A stretch of 64,000 nucleotides of DNA from assembly GCA_963707075.1 (NCBI GenBank), contig CAVPOX010000004.1, positions 682,001-746,000 on the forward strand, given 5' to 3'. The notes under the pieces are model-generated. The model was not told the DNA's origin, did no database searches, and saw only the letters and a list, made by a program, of their open reading frames with translations. The translations under genes and the position numbers were made by a program. Shown one piece after another: positions 51,667 to 60,940 of this stretch. This DNA is from CAXMQZ01 sp963707075 (GTDB lineage Bacteria > Acidobacteriota > Thermoanaerobaculia > Multivoradales > JAHEKO01). Positions within the stretch are counted from its first letter, which is position 1, and the number at the start of each line of letters is the position of its first letter.

Positions 51667-52932
51667 TCAGGATGCGACTTCCTCTTCCACGATCGAGGAG
51701 TCGGCGATCAGCTTCTTGCCCAGCATTTGCATGTGATTGGGAACAGGAATGGGACGCCCTGGTAGAAGAGCGTGCCAGTAGACATAGCGGAACATCAGCT
51801 TGCCCCAGTGATTGAAACGGCTCTCCTTGAGCAAGGGGAAGGGCCCCACGGCAGGTAGCGGATAGGTTCCCGGCAGCGGTTCCTGGTCGTAGTTGAAATC
51901 GATCAGCATGGCGCGACCGTAGCCACTCTCGATGAAGCAATTGGCATGGCCATCGAACTCGGCTTTTGGACTCTCGCCCTTGATGGCATGGAGAATGTTG
52001 TCGACCACCACTTCGGCCTGGAAATGCGCTACCGAGCCGGCCTTCGAGGTCGGGAGGTTGGTGGCGTCCCCGAGGACAAAGATATTGTCGTGCTTCTCAG
52101 CCACCAGGGTGTGCTTGTCGGTCGGAATGAAGCCGAGCTCGTCGCCCAATCCGGAGTCCTGGATGAAGGCCGCACCCATGTGCGTGGGAATGGTGATGAG
52201 CAAGTCGAAGGGCACCTCTCGCTCGTCCCAGGACTTGAGAACCTTGCGGTCGGTGTCGACCTCGGCGGCGTTGAACTCGGAGACCACATTGATGCCGCGC
52301 TCGTCGAGCATATGGCCGAGAGCACTGGAAGCGATCGGCTTGGTGAAAGCGCCATCGAGAGGGGTTACGTAGTCGATCTCGACGTTGTCCCGGATGCCTT
52401 TCTGAGTGAAAAACGACTCGGCCAGGAAAGTGATCTCGAGCGGTGCCACCGGGCACTTGATCGGCATCTCGACCATATTGACTGCCACCCGGCCGCCCTC
52501 GAACTTGGCCAGGGCGTCGCGCAGAGCGACAGCACCTTCGAGGGTGTAGAAATCGAAGATGCTCTTCTGCCACTCGTCGCCGAGCAACCCTTCGGTCTCT
52601 TCGGGACGGATGTGCGAACCGGTGGCGATGATCAGCAGATCGTAAGAGATCGTGTCGCCGCCCTCGAGATGAATCGTATTGTTGTCGCCATCGACCCGGT
52701 CGACAGCCTTCTGGATCCACTCGACCCCTCTGCCCAGCGTCTTCTTGCGAGGTCGGATGGTGTTCTCGGGTGTCTGCATGTCGAAAGGCACAAAGATCAG
52801 ATCGGGCTGGAAGAGGTGATCCGTTTCGGGATCGACGATCTTCAGCGACCAATCCGACGGGAGCTTTTTGCGCAGCATGTTGGCCACCGTCGTGCCCGCG
52901 GTGCCTGCTCCCAGAATGACCATATTTTTCAT
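51667..52932 (-). CDS. sqr: Sulfide:quinone oxidoreductase-like flavoprotein
   Basis: 421 residues of the SQR/FCSD-type FAD family. It begins MVILGAGTAGTTVANMLRKKL (dinucleotide fold), has YDLLIIATGSHIRPEE, a Cys in EMPIKCPVAPLEITFLAE and a second in GHANCFIESGYGRAMLIDF; these match two of the three redox cysteines of SQRs. The C-terminal stretch (WGKLMFRYVYWHALLPGRP) is amphipathic and could bind the membrane. It would oxidise sulfide to sulfane sulfur and reduce quinone. ATG 52932 has AAAGGAAA upstream. First gene of the operon served by the -24/-12 promoter at 52982. Confidence 0.88.
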   Translation of the reverse strand: MKNMVILGAGTAGTTVANMLRKKLPSDWSLKIVDPETDHLFQPDLIFVPFDMQTPENTIRPRKKTLGRGVEWIQKAVDRVDGDNNTIHLEGGDTISYDLLIIATGSHIRPEETEGLLGDEWQKSIFDFYTLEGAVALRDALAKFEGGRVAVNMVEMPIKCPVAPLEITFLAESFFTQKGIRDNVEIDYVTPLDGAFTKPIASSALGHMLDERGINVVSEFNAAEVDTDRKVLKSWDEREVPFDLLITIPTHMGAAFIQDSGLGDELGFIPTDKHTLVAEKHDNIFVLGDATNLPTSKAGSVAHFQAEVVVDNILHAIKGESPKAEFDGHANCFIESGYGRAMLIDFNYDQEPLPGTYPLPAVGPFPLLKESRFNHWGKLMFRYVYWHALLPGRPIPVPNHMQMLGKKLIADSSIVEEEVAS

Positions 52933-52981
52933 CAGTTGTTTCCTTTCTTGTGATTCCTGTCTCAGCAACACCCAGATAGAG

Positions 52982-52997
52982 AGCAGGTTGCGTGCCA
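52982..52997 (-). promoter_or_regulatory. Sigma-54 (-24/-12) promoter of the sqr operon
   Basis: Minus strand TGGCACGCAACCTGCT matches the sigma-54 consensus TGGCACG-N4-TTGCW with one mismatch (CTGC for TTGC) and the required GG-N10-GC spacing. Transcription would start about 40 bases before the sqr ATG. The sigma-54 activator gene lies directly upstream in the same direction. Confidence 0.85.
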
Positions 52998-53051
52998 GGT
53001 CACTAAGTGTTGATTAGAAGAGGCTTACTAATCTTGGGTGTGGAGGACGAT

Positions 53052-53098
53052 GTTTCACCGAAACGTAATGTTGCAACGTGACGTTTCGCATGAAACGT
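53052..53098. promoter_or_regulatory. Two activator-binding dyads upstream of the sigma-54 promoter
   Basis: GTTTC-acc-GAAAC (53052-53064) and ACGTTTC-gcat-GAAACGT (53081-53098) share the GTTTC/GAAAC arms and lie about 55-100 bases upstream of the -24 element. This is the usual place for enhancer sites of an NtrC-type activator, most simply the one encoded at 53193. Confidence 0.72.
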
Positions 53099-53192
53099 TT
53101 TGTCACGCCGATATCGGTGCAAGGGTCCCCTGGCGGGCGCCCGGGTTGGGTCCCGCCCAGGGATAGAATCCGCTTTGTACGCTGCCGGGAGG

Positions 53193-54611
53193 CTACAGCC
53201 CGTATTCGCGCATTTTGCGCCACAGGGTGGTTCGGCTCATGCCGAGTGCCTCGGCAGCCTCTGCACGACGCCATTGATGCGCCTCGAGGGCTGCGAGAAT
53301 CCGGTCCCGGTCCGTTGCGTTGGCGTCGGCGCCCGCAGGGATCTGAGCTGGAGCAGGGCTCTCCTGTGCCTGTGCCTGTGGCGTCGGCACGGTGGGTTCA
53401 GCATCGAGTCCTGCGGGGTTGGTGATCTCGAGCGGCAGGTCCTGCGGATGCAGAGTCTGGCCTCGAGTCACGGCGACGGCATATTCCAGCGCGTTCTCGA
53501 GCTCCCGAACGTTCCCGGGCCAGTTGTACCGAAGAATTGCCCGCATGGCGTTCGGGGAGAGCCTTACCGATCGGTCCTGTCCGCGATTGATCCTGGCCAG
53601 GAGGTGTTTGGCCAGCGGCTCGATGTCTTCGCGTCGCTCCCGTAGTGGCGGGATGTAAAGGGGAATCACCCGCAGTCGGTAGTAGAGGTCTTCTCGGAAC
53701 GTTTCGTCCAGGACTGCCTGGCGAAGATCCTTGTTGGTGGCGGCAATGATGCGAGCGTCGGTGGTGCGCGACTCGCTCTCGCCAACACGCTCGAAGGTCT
53801 TCTCCTGCAGCACCCGCAGCAGCTTGACCTGCAAAGGAAGCGGCAGATCGCCGACTTCGTCCAGAAAGAGGGTTCCCGAGCCTGCCAGCTCGAAACGACC
53901 CACACGATCGCGGACGGCCCCCGTGAACGCCCCCCGGACGTGACCAAAGAGCTCACTCTCCAGGAGCTCTCCGTGCAAGGCACCACAATTGACCGCGACG
54001 AAGGGCTCTTTGCTCCGCGGAGAGTGCACATGGGTTGCCCGGGCCACCAGCTCCTTGCCGGTACCGCTCTCGCCACTGATCAGGACGGTCGCATCGCTTT
54101 CAGAAAGGTGCTCGATCAGACTGAAGATGCGCAACATCTTGGGGGAGCGGGCCAGCAAGCCCGAGAAGAGCGTAGGCGCCGCCGACGCGTCGTCGTGATC
54201 CTCGTCGGGGGGACGAATCACAACCACGAAGGCCACTCTCGGGTCGCAGATCTCCGGATTGAGATGGATGACGGGAGCCGCGGTGATGGAAACCAGCCGG
54301 GGCTGGAAGTCGCCGATCCTCAAGGTGGCTCCCCATCCTTCGCGCCTTTCGCCTGCAGACAGCGCTCGACGAAGGCTCCCTGCGGGGCCAAGGAGTTCCT
54401 TGTCCAGGATCTCTTCCACCGGGTGTCCGATCACCGAGCCAGCGGCACCCTCACCCACGAAGCGGTCGAGCCCGGCCGAGGCGTGGACGATCTGGAAACT
54501 GGAGTTCAGACAGATCAGCGACCGCCCGAGTGAGAAGAATATCGTGCTGACACCTTCCAGAATCGAGGCCAACAGATCGTCCGGCGGCAGCTCGAACTGG
54601 GGGTCAGTCAC
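53193..54611 (-). CDS. Sigma-54-dependent transcriptional activator, PAS-AAA+-Fis
   Basis: 472 residues. An N-terminal PAS-like sensor (about 10-140: FSLGRSLICLNSSFQIVHAS) contains two cysteines; the AAA+ domain has Walker A GESGTGKE, the sigma-54 contact loop GAFTGA and Walker B TLFLDEVGDLP; a Fis-type helix-turn-helix lies at the end (RRAEAAEALGMSRTTLWRKM). There is no receiver domain, so control is probably through the sensor or a partner. GTG 54611 is likely, overlapping the protease stop by 8 bases; ATG 54641 would also fit. It most simply controls the adjacent sqr operon and perhaps hydrogenase genes. Confidence 0.9.
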   Translation of the reverse strand: MTDPQFELPPDDLLASILEGVSTIFFSLGRSLICLNSSFQIVHASAGLDRFVGEGAAGSVIGHPVEEILDKELLGPAGSLRRALSAGERREGWGATLRIGDFQPRLVSITAAPVIHLNPEICDPRVAFVVVIRPPDEDHDDASAAPTLFSGLLARSPKMLRIFSLIEHLSESDATVLISGESGTGKELVARATHVHSPRSKEPFVAVNCGALHGELLESELFGHVRGAFTGAVRDRVGRFELAGSGTLFLDEVGDLPLPLQVKLLRVLQEKTFERVGESESRTTDARIIAATNKDLRQAVLDETFREDLYYRLRVIPLYIPPLRERREDIEPLAKHLLARINRGQDRSVRLSPNAMRAILRYNWPGNVRELENALEYAVAVTRGQTLHPQDLPLEITNPAGLDAEPTVPTPQAQAQESPAPAQIPAGADANATDRDRILAALEAHQWRRAEAAEALGMSRTTLWRKMREYGL

Positions 54612-55125
54612 CCTCTCGGCTCCACCAGACGTCGGTGGCATCGCCTTCACGCCTGGAGGGTTCGACCCCCCAACCACCGAGGATTTCGAGAACCTTTGCT
54701 TCCACCTCGGGAAGAGCGGCGGCAACCTCCGACGAGAGCTCGGTGCCCATCTCGACCTTCGCCGGGACGATGCCGACGAGCATGACTTCCTGCGGACCTT
54801 CACCGACGAAGTCCGCTGTCAGGAGCGCATCCCGCAGGCTGGGATCGTGTGGCGACATTCTCTGGCTGCTGGGCACTGACAGGATCTGGTCCCGGTCGTA
54901 AAGCTTCACGTCACCAGCCTCTCCCTTGGCCTTGACCGAATCGATCACGATCAAACGGTCCCAGTCCAACAGGATGTGACCGAACTCCGGTCCCGGTGTC
55001 CCGAGCTCGACCACCGTCACGTTGTCGGGGAACTCGTATCTGCCCTCGAGCACCTTGAGAGCGTAGGGTCCAACGCCGTCATCGCCCATCAGGATGCTGC
55101 CCAGTCCGACAATTGCGATCTGCAT
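54604..55125 (-). CDS. Hydrogenase maturation protease (HyaD/HybD/HupD family)
   Basis: 173 residues: QIAIVGLGSILMGDDGVGPYAL with the first metal-ligand acid, RLIVIDSVKAKGEAGDV with the second Asp, and MSPHDPSLRDALLTA with the His ligand, then VGIVPAKVEMGTELSSEV. This family clips the C-terminus of [NiFe]-hydrogenase large subunits after nickel insertion. No hydrogenase large subunit is in the window, but HybA/HybB-like genes are at 61070-63143. ATG 55125 is used. It is translationally coupled to the sigma-54 activator gene, so the pair may link hydrogen and sulfur metabolism. Confidence 0.9.
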   Translation of the reverse strand: MQIAIVGLGSILMGDDGVGPYALKVLEGRYEFPDNVTVVELGTPGPEFGHILLDWDRLIVIDSVKAKGEAGDVKLYDRDQILSVPSSQRMSPHDPSLRDALLTADFVGEGPQEVMLVGIVPAKVEMGTELSSEVAAALPEVEAKVLEILGGWGVEPSRREGDATDVWWSREGD

Positions 55126-55186
55126 GAGCCGAAGTATACGCCGAGGCGGCAGCCCGCCCGATTGGGTGGTGCATCGGCAGGAGATG

Positions 55187-55252
55187 TCTCCTATTGTCAT
55201 TTTGGAGCCGCTGGCGGGAACCTCGGCGCCGATCGAGCCTCTCAATAGGAGA
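55187..55252. repeat. 10-bp inverted repeat in a divergent promoter region
   Basis: TCTCCTATTG (55187-55196) and its exact complement CAATAGGAGA (55243-55252) are 46 bases apart between the protease gene and the cusCBA-like operon. It could be a pair of operator half-sites or spaced binding sites for one regulator. Confidence 0.55.
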
Positions 55253-55308
55253 GTTGTTCACGCGCGCCGGAGGGCGGATCTCGCGGCTTGGATATTGGGG
55301 AGAGGGAA

Positions 55309-56655
55309 ATGGATCATGCGAATGCAGCAGCAGCCTCCCGATGGAATATCCGCCACAGACTGCCGATACTGGCGGTAGCCCTTGTCGCGGCGTTGGGGGT
55401 CCGTGATGCAAGGCCCAGTGAATTGGAGACCTCCGGTGAGGATCCGCTGGAGAAGGTGCGAGCGACCATGCAGGCGGTAGTGGCCGATGCCCCTTTGAGT
55501 GCGGTCCAGCTTTCGCAGCTAGCGGCCGAGGTAGCGGCCCTGCGATCGGCAACGGGTTCGGGAGCCCCGGTACTCAGCTGGCAGAGCGAGGGTATTGGAG
55601 GTGGATTCGAGCGCAACCTCAATGCGGCCGACTACCTGCGGCTCAGCAAGCCTTTCAACCGGCCGTGGCATCGCGACACGATCCGCGAGTTGCGCGATGC
55701 CTCGGAACGTTGGCTGGAGAGCGGGCAACAGGTGACGACGCTGGAACTGGCGAGGCTGGCAGGGCGCAACTGGCTCGATCTGGCGGCCGCAAGCGCACGG
55801 GAACAGCTGGCAGCAGTACGGGTCGCGCGACTCGACAGGGCTTTGGCGATTCAGCAGAAGCGCTTCGAGTTGGGGGAGATCTCGGGTTCGGAACGACGGC
55901 AGATCGAGCTGGAGCATGCGCGCGAGATGGCAACCCTCGATCAACTCGAGGCCTCACGACGAGCAATCCAGCGAGAGCTCGAGATTCTGGCTCCCGGTGG
56001 TTTTCCGAGCCCGGTTGGCCAGGATCTGGAGGCTCTGGTCGAGGCCACCGCAAAGGTCGAAGGAGTTGCGGACTCCCAGTCCTTCCTCGCAGGCCCGGCG
56101 CTGCTGTTCGTTGCCAGCAAGGCCGAAGTGGCGCAGCTCGAGGCGGAGCGCCAGCGGGGTGCTGCCTGGGGTCTGCCCGAGGTCGAGGTCGAGTGGGAGC
56201 GGATTCCCGACCTGGGGATCGTCGAGGGCTTCGACTCCTTCGGTTTCCATCTGGCCATCCCGCTGCCCGTCGGCAAGCAGGGACACCAGCGAATTGCTGC
56301 TTCTGAGCAGAGCGCCATCGCTGCCGCCGCTGAGCACGACTTGATCCACCAGCAACTGGCAGCGAGATTTCAGGCCGCCATCGAGACTGCCAAGGGGGCG
56401 GAATCCGCGCTTGCAGCTCTCGAGCCCGCGATCGCCGATGCGGCCGCCATCGAGCGCTCGCTGACCGAGCAATTTCGTCTCGGAGCGATCTCGTACCTGG
56501 TTTACCTCGACGGGTTTGCGCGTCTGGATACCGTGATTCAGGGAGTGATCGAGGCTCGGCATGCCCTGCTGAGCGCTCGTCTCGAGCTCGCCGTGATCTC
56601 GGGTGCCGATACATACTTTCCTTTACCCGAGCTGGAGACTGGGGGTGGGTCATGA
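55309..56655 (+). CDS. TolC-family outer-membrane channel (CusC-like)
   Basis: 448 residues with a signal peptide (about 1-40; LPILAVALVAALGV), then a TolC/OEP fold of two repeats: LELARLAGRNWLDLAAASAREQ, RALAIQQKRFELGEISGSERRQ and, in the second repeat, SLTEQFRLGAISYLVYLDGFARLD. The channel is shorter and more divergent than the one at 36486. It would export metal ions or toxic compounds with the adjacent RND pump. ATG 55309 has GGGGAGAGGG upstream; a TTG at 55288 is in frame. Confidence 0.87.
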   Translation: MDHANAAAASRWNIRHRLPILAVALVAALGVRDARPSELETSGEDPLEKVRATMQAVVADAPLSAVQLSQLAAEVAALRSATGSGAPVLSWQSEGIGGGFERNLNAADYLRLSKPFNRPWHRDTIRELRDASERWLESGQQVTTLELARLAGRNWLDLAAASAREQLAAVRVARLDRALAIQQKRFELGEISGSERRQIELEHAREMATLDQLEASRRAIQRELEILAPGGFPSPVGQDLEALVEATAKVEGVADSQSFLAGPALLFVASKAEVAQLEAERQRGAAWGLPEVEVEWERIPDLGIVEGFDSFGFHLAIPLPVGKQGHQRIAASEQSAIAAAAEHDLIHQQLAARFQAAIETAKGAESALAALEPAIADAAAIERSLTEQFRLGAISYLVYLDGFARLDTVIQGVIEARHALLSARLELAVISGADTYFPLPELETGGGS

Positions 56656-57758
56656 GAAGAGTGATGATTGCCATGTGGGTTCTTCTTTCGCTACCGGTCA
56701 TCGCGCGTGCCCAAGAGGTGCACCTGTCGCCGGCGGCGCAGGCGCGAGCCGGAGTGGTGCTGGGACCCGTGCAGGAACGCGCCTTCGGCGACCAGATCCG
56801 AGTCCTGGGCCAGGCCGTCCGGGCGCCCGGCGCGACCACGACGATCAAATCGATCCTCGAGGGCCGTCTGGAGCGGCTCCTGGTCGCTCCAGGGGATTCA
56901 GTTCGGCGAAATCAACCTCTGCTCGAGCTCCACTCGCACATGCTTCACCAGCTCCAGGGGCAATTGATGGCAGACAGCGAGGGGTTGCGGTTGGCAGAAG
57001 CCCGGCTGGAAGCCGGCAGACAACTGCTGGAGGTCGAGGGCATCAGTCAGGTGGAGCTCGACAGTCGCGAGCACGAGGCTCTGGCCGCACGAGTGGCCGT
57101 CAAGAACGCCGAGGCCGAGCTCAGCGAGCTGGGCTACAGCCAGGCCGAGATCGACCGCCTCCTCGCATTCACCGATTTTCACCCTGTCCTTACCGTGCGG
57201 TCGCCGACCGCCGGGGTGGTCCTGCAGGTCTCCGTCGAACAGTATGCCTGGGTGCAGGCCTACGATCCCCTGGTTGTCATCGGTGATCCAGAGAGTCTCG
57301 AGCTGGAGTTGCAGTTGCCACCCGACGACGCCTCGGGGATCCATCAGGGCGACCTGGTCGAGTACATTCCAGTAGGGCGACCCGAGGCCTGGGGCTTGGC
57401 GAGAGTCACCACACGTGTGCCGCAAGTCGATGCCACGACGCGAACGGTCATGGTGCGGGCTGAAATTACTCACGGTAGCGAGAATCTACTGCCTGGTGTT
57501 TTTGTGGAGGGCAATCTGATTCGCGGCGACGCGTCGCAGGCGCCTTCCGTGCCTGAAAGCGCCGTCATTCGCATGGGATCATCCGACTATGTTTTTGTGC
57601 GGGTCGATTCGGAGACCTTTGAAGCACGTCCAGTTCAGGTCGGTCGGTTCAATGGCACACGCTTCGAGATTCGCGAGGGACTGGCCCTCGACGAAGAAGT
57701 GGCGGTCGAGGGCGTCTTCTTGTTGAAGTCGGCCCTGCTGCGGAGCGAGGAGGAATAG
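56652..57758 (+). CDS. RND efflux periplasmic adaptor (CusB-like)
   Basis: 368 residues. Signal peptide (IAMWVLLSLPVIARAQ), then VLGPVQERAFGDQIRVLGQAV, ILEGRLERLLVAPGDSVRRNQPLLEL (lipoyl), a short helical hairpin with QLQGQLMADSEGLRLAEARLEA, and TLYVRSPTAGVVLQ-like second lipoyl segment, with a beta-barrel and a C-terminal membrane-proximal domain. CusB-type metal-binding methionines are not obvious. ATGA overlap with the upstream channel gene; stop directly before the pump gene. Confidence 0.88.
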   Translation: MRRVMIAMWVLLSLPVIARAQEVHLSPAAQARAGVVLGPVQERAFGDQIRVLGQAVRAPGATTTIKSILEGRLERLLVAPGDSVRRNQPLLELHSHMLHQLQGQLMADSEGLRLAEARLEAGRQLLEVEGISQVELDSREHEALAARVAVKNAEAELSELGYSQAEIDRLLAFTDFHPVLTVRSPTAGVVLQVSVEQYAWVQAYDPLVVIGDPESLELELQLPPDDASGIHQGDLVEYIPVGRPEAWGLARVTTRVPQVDATTRTVMVRAEITHGSENLLPGVFVEGNLIRGDASQAPSVPESAVIRMGSSDYVFVRVDSETFEARPVQVGRFNGTRFEIREGLALDEEVAVEGVFLLKSALLRSEEE

Positions 57759-60700
57759 ATGAATCGGCTCCTCGAGCTCTCGCTGGCCAATCGTCTTGTC
57801 GTGGTGGTGCTTGCCGTGCTGTTGATCGTGGCGGGCGTGGGAGCCTTTCGCAGCTTGCCGATCGATGCCTTCCCCGACGTGACCAATATCCAGGTCACTA
57901 TCATCTCGCAGGCAGCGACCCTGTCACCGCTGGAGATCGAACAGCTGGTGACCTACCCCATAGAGCGTGCTTGCGCGGGAATCCCGCATTCCACCCTGGT
58001 CCGGTCGCTGTCCAAATTCGGGCTTTCGATGGTCACAGTGGTCTTCGAGGACGGCACCGATATCTACTTTGCCCGTCAGTTGGTTCTCGAGCGGATGCTC
58101 GGAGCTCGAGACGAGTTACCGGAAGGTGTCGAGTCGAGTCTGGGGCCTATCTCGACCGGCCTCGGAGAGGTATTTCAATACACCCTCGAGAGCCCGGACC
58201 GAAGCCTGATGGAGCTGCGGACGCTGCAGGACTGGGTCCTGCGACCGATTCTGCAGACCGTTCCCGGGACCGCAGGTGTGGATTCTTTCGGTGGTGAAGT
58301 GCGGCAGTTCCAGATCGTCGCCGAACCCTCGGCTCTGCGGCGATACGGTCTGGCTGTCGACGAGCTTGCGCAGGCGGTCGCCGACAACAACGGTGTGGCC
58401 GGGGGGGCCTACGTCGAGCGAGCCGGTGAACAGTATGTGGTGCGCGGAGACGGGTGGGTTCGCGACATCGAGGATCTGAGTGAGACGGTCGTTGCCTACC
58501 GCAACCGCGTTCCCGTTCGGCTGCGAGATGTGGCCAGTGTCGAAGTCGGTGCCGAGATCCGCCAGGGAGCGATCACCCGCGACGGAAAGGGCGAGACGGT
58601 GGCGGGCATCGTTCTGATGCTGCGCGGTGCCTCGGGTCGAGAGGTGGTGGCCGGTATCAAGGAGAAGCTCGCGGTAGCCAAGCAGAGCCTGCCGGAGGAC
58701 GTGCAGATCGTGCCGTTCTACGATCGGAGCGAGCTGGTCACCACAGCGCTCGGCACGGTCAAGGGTGCGTTGGTGCAGGGAGCCCTACTGGTCCTGCTGG
58801 TCCTGCTGTTCTTCATGGGTAGCCCGCGATCGGCGGTCCTGGTCGCTTTGCAGCTTCCCTTGGCGGCGTTGGCTACTTTTCTGGTCATGCGGGTGGTCGG
58901 CATGTCATCGAATTTGATGACCCTCTCCGGGCTGGCCATCGCTATCGGCATGCTCGGCGATGGGGCCATCGTGCTGATCGAAAATACGGTGCGTCTGCTC
59001 AACTCGCCGACGTCGGTCAATGAAACGCGCTGCAATATCGTGCGTCGGGCGGCCGGTGAAGTCCTGCGCCCGATCGTCTTCGGTGTCGCGGTCATCATCG
59101 TGGTGTTCCTGCCCATCGCTTCCCTGCAAGGCATCGAAGGTCGGATGTTTGCGCCGCTGGCCTACACGATCTCCATCGCTCTCGGTGCAGCGCTGATTCT
59201 GGCTGTCACCTTGATTCCCGTCCTGGCTTCGCTGACTCTCAAGCCGGCCAAGCAGAACCAGAAACCTCGGTTCACCCACCCGGCGGACATTGTCCGCAAG
59301 CTCTATCGTCCGCAGCTGCGGTGGGCCCTGGACCATCCGCTGCCGGTAGTGCTGATGGCGGTGCTCCTGCTCGTTGCCGCCCTGCTATTGGCACCGACGC
59401 TCGGTACCGAGTTTCTGCCCTCGATGGACGAAGGTTCGATCGTCGTGCAACCCTTCCAGCTGCCCTCGGTTTCGCTCACCCAGTCTCTGGACGTCGTCCA
59501 GCGCATCGAGGCGGCGATTCTCGAGATTCCCGAAGTTCGGCATGTCGTCAGCCGAACCGGTCGATCCGATATCTCTTCTGACCCCATGGGGGTTGGAGAG
59601 AGTGACACCTATGTGACCCTGGCTCCCCGCTCCGAGTGGGTGACTGCGGATACCAAAGAAGGATTGGTGGCCGCGCTGCGCGAGAAGATGGCCACTGTCC
59701 CCGGTGTTGAATTTGGCTACACCCAGCCGATTCAGATGCGGGTCGACGAGTTGATCTCGGGAGTGAAATCGCAGATCGCGGTCAAGGTCTTCGGCGAAGA
59801 TCTGGAGGAGTTGGCCACCCTGGGCAGCGACGTTGCCCATGTCGTCGGCAATGTGGACGGTGCCGTCGATATCAAAGTCGAAGCAGTCGAAGGGTTGGGC
59901 TACCTGGAGATCGACATGCACCGTCAGCGACTATCACGACTGGGGATCAGCGTGGCTCAGGTTCGCGATCTCATCGAAGCCGCCATGGGTGGACAGGTTG
60001 TGACGACAGTGCCCGAGGGGGATCGCCGGACCGATGTCACATTGCGCTTGCCCGAGGCCTTTACCTCGAAGGTCGAGAATCTCAGAAACCTGCCGCTATC
60101 CACACCCACCGGTGAACGGGTACTGCTGAGCGAGATTGCCACCATCGAGCTGACGACAGGCCCGGCGCAGATTTCGCGAGAAGGGGGCAAACGCCGGGTG
60201 GTCGTCGAGCTCAATGTCGTCGGTCGCGATATCGGCGGTTTCGTGGAAGAAGCGCAGGAGAAGCTGGAGGCCGAGCTGGCGCTGCCAACCGGGTACTTCA
60301 CCACCTGGGGAGGGCAGTTCGAGCAGCAGCAGCGAGCCATGGCGCGACTCAGAGTCATGGTCCCCCTGGCATTGGTCCTGATCTTTATCCTGCTTTTCAT
60401 CAATTTCGGATCGGTGCGCCCGGTGGTGCTCATCCTGGTCAATATCCCCTTCGCGCTGGTGGGCGGCGTCTTCGCCCTGAAGCTCAGTGGGCTCTATCTG
60501 TCGGTGTCGGCGTCGGTCGGGTTCATCGCACTGTTTGGTATCGCGATTCTAAATGGGCTGGTCATGATCGAGTTCTTTCGCAACCTGGAGTCGGCTGGTG
60601 CACCGCGCCGGGAGGCGATTCTCGAGGGCGCCGAGTTGCGCTTGAGACCGGTTCTGATGACCGCAGCGACCACAGCACTCGGTCTGCTTCCCCTGGTCTG

Positions 60701-60938
60701 GGCCAGTGGAGTGGGCTCGGAGGTCCAACGGCCTCTGGCGGTTGTGGTGGTCTCCGGTGTCGTGACATCGACCCTGCTGACCCTCTTCGTGCTGCCGATT
60801 CTCTACCAGTGGTTTGGTGGTGGCGTCGGGGTCTCGGCCGCGGAATGTGAGGTTTCCGAGATGCCGCCATCGTCTTCGCAGTCGCAGGAGCCCGAGGCGG
60901 CTGCTGCGGTGGCTCGCCAGAGTCTATCGACGGGATAG
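57759..60938 (+). CDS. Heavy-metal RND efflux pump (CusA/CzcA family)
   Basis: 1059 residues, full length. It begins LLELSLANRLVVVVLAVLLIVAG and has the heavy-metal RND hallmark LPIDAFPDVTNIQVTIISQAATLSPLEIEQ (57853-57942). It also has KFGLSMVTVVFEDGTDIYFARQ, the relay helix MTLSGLAIAIGMLGDGAIVLIEN, and SVGFIALFGIAILNGLVMIEF near the end. Such pumps remove Cu(I)/Ag(I) or Zn/Co/Cd; the metal cannot be told from these segments. Homologous in fold to the RND pump at 32120 but from a different subgroup. Confidence 0.95.
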   Translation: MNRLLELSLANRLVVVVLAVLLIVAGVGAFRSLPIDAFPDVTNIQVTIISQAATLSPLEIEQLVTYPIERACAGIPHSTLVRSLSKFGLSMVTVVFEDGTDIYFARQLVLERMLGARDELPEGVESSLGPISTGLGEVFQYTLESPDRSLMELRTLQDWVLRPILQTVPGTAGVDSFGGEVRQFQIVAEPSALRRYGLAVDELAQAVADNNGVAGGAYVERAGEQYVVRGDGWVRDIEDLSETVVAYRNRVPVRLRDVASVEVGAEIRQGAITRDGKGETVAGIVLMLRGASGREVVAGIKEKLAVAKQSLPEDVQIVPFYDRSELVTTALGTVKGALVQGALLVLLVLLFFMGSPRSAVLVALQLPLAALATFLVMRVVGMSSNLMTLSGLAIAIGMLGDGAIVLIENTVRLLNSPTSVNETRCNIVRRAAGEVLRPIVFGVAVIIVVFLPIASLQGIEGRMFAPLAYTISIALGAALILAVTLIPVLASLTLKPAKQNQKPRFTHPADIVRKLYRPQLRWALDHPLPVVLMAVLLLVAALLLAPTLGTEFLPSMDEGSIVVQPFQLPSVSLTQSLDVVQRIEAAILEIPEVRHVVSRTGRSDISSDPMGVGESDTYVTLAPRSEWVTADTKEGLVAALREKMATVPGVEFGYTQPIQMRVDELISGVKSQIAVKVFGEDLEELATLGSDVAHVVGNVDGAVDIKVEAVEGLGYLEIDMHRQRLSRLGISVAQVRDLIEAAMGGQVVTTVPEGDRRTDVTLRLPEAFTSKVENLRNLPLSTPTGERVLLSEIATIELTTGPAQISREGGKRRVVVELNVVGRDIGGFVEEAQEKLEAELALPTGYFTTWGGQFEQQQRAMARLRVMVPLALVLIFILLFINFGSVRPVVLILVNIPFALVGGVFALKLSGLYLSVSASVGFIALFGIAILNGLVMIEFFRNLESAGAPRREAILEGAELRLRPVLMTAATTALGLLPLVWASGVGSEVQRPLAVVVVSGVVTSTLLTLFVLPILYQWFGGGVGVSAAECEVSEMPPSSSQSQEPEAAAAVARQSLSTG

Positions 60939-60940
60939 CG

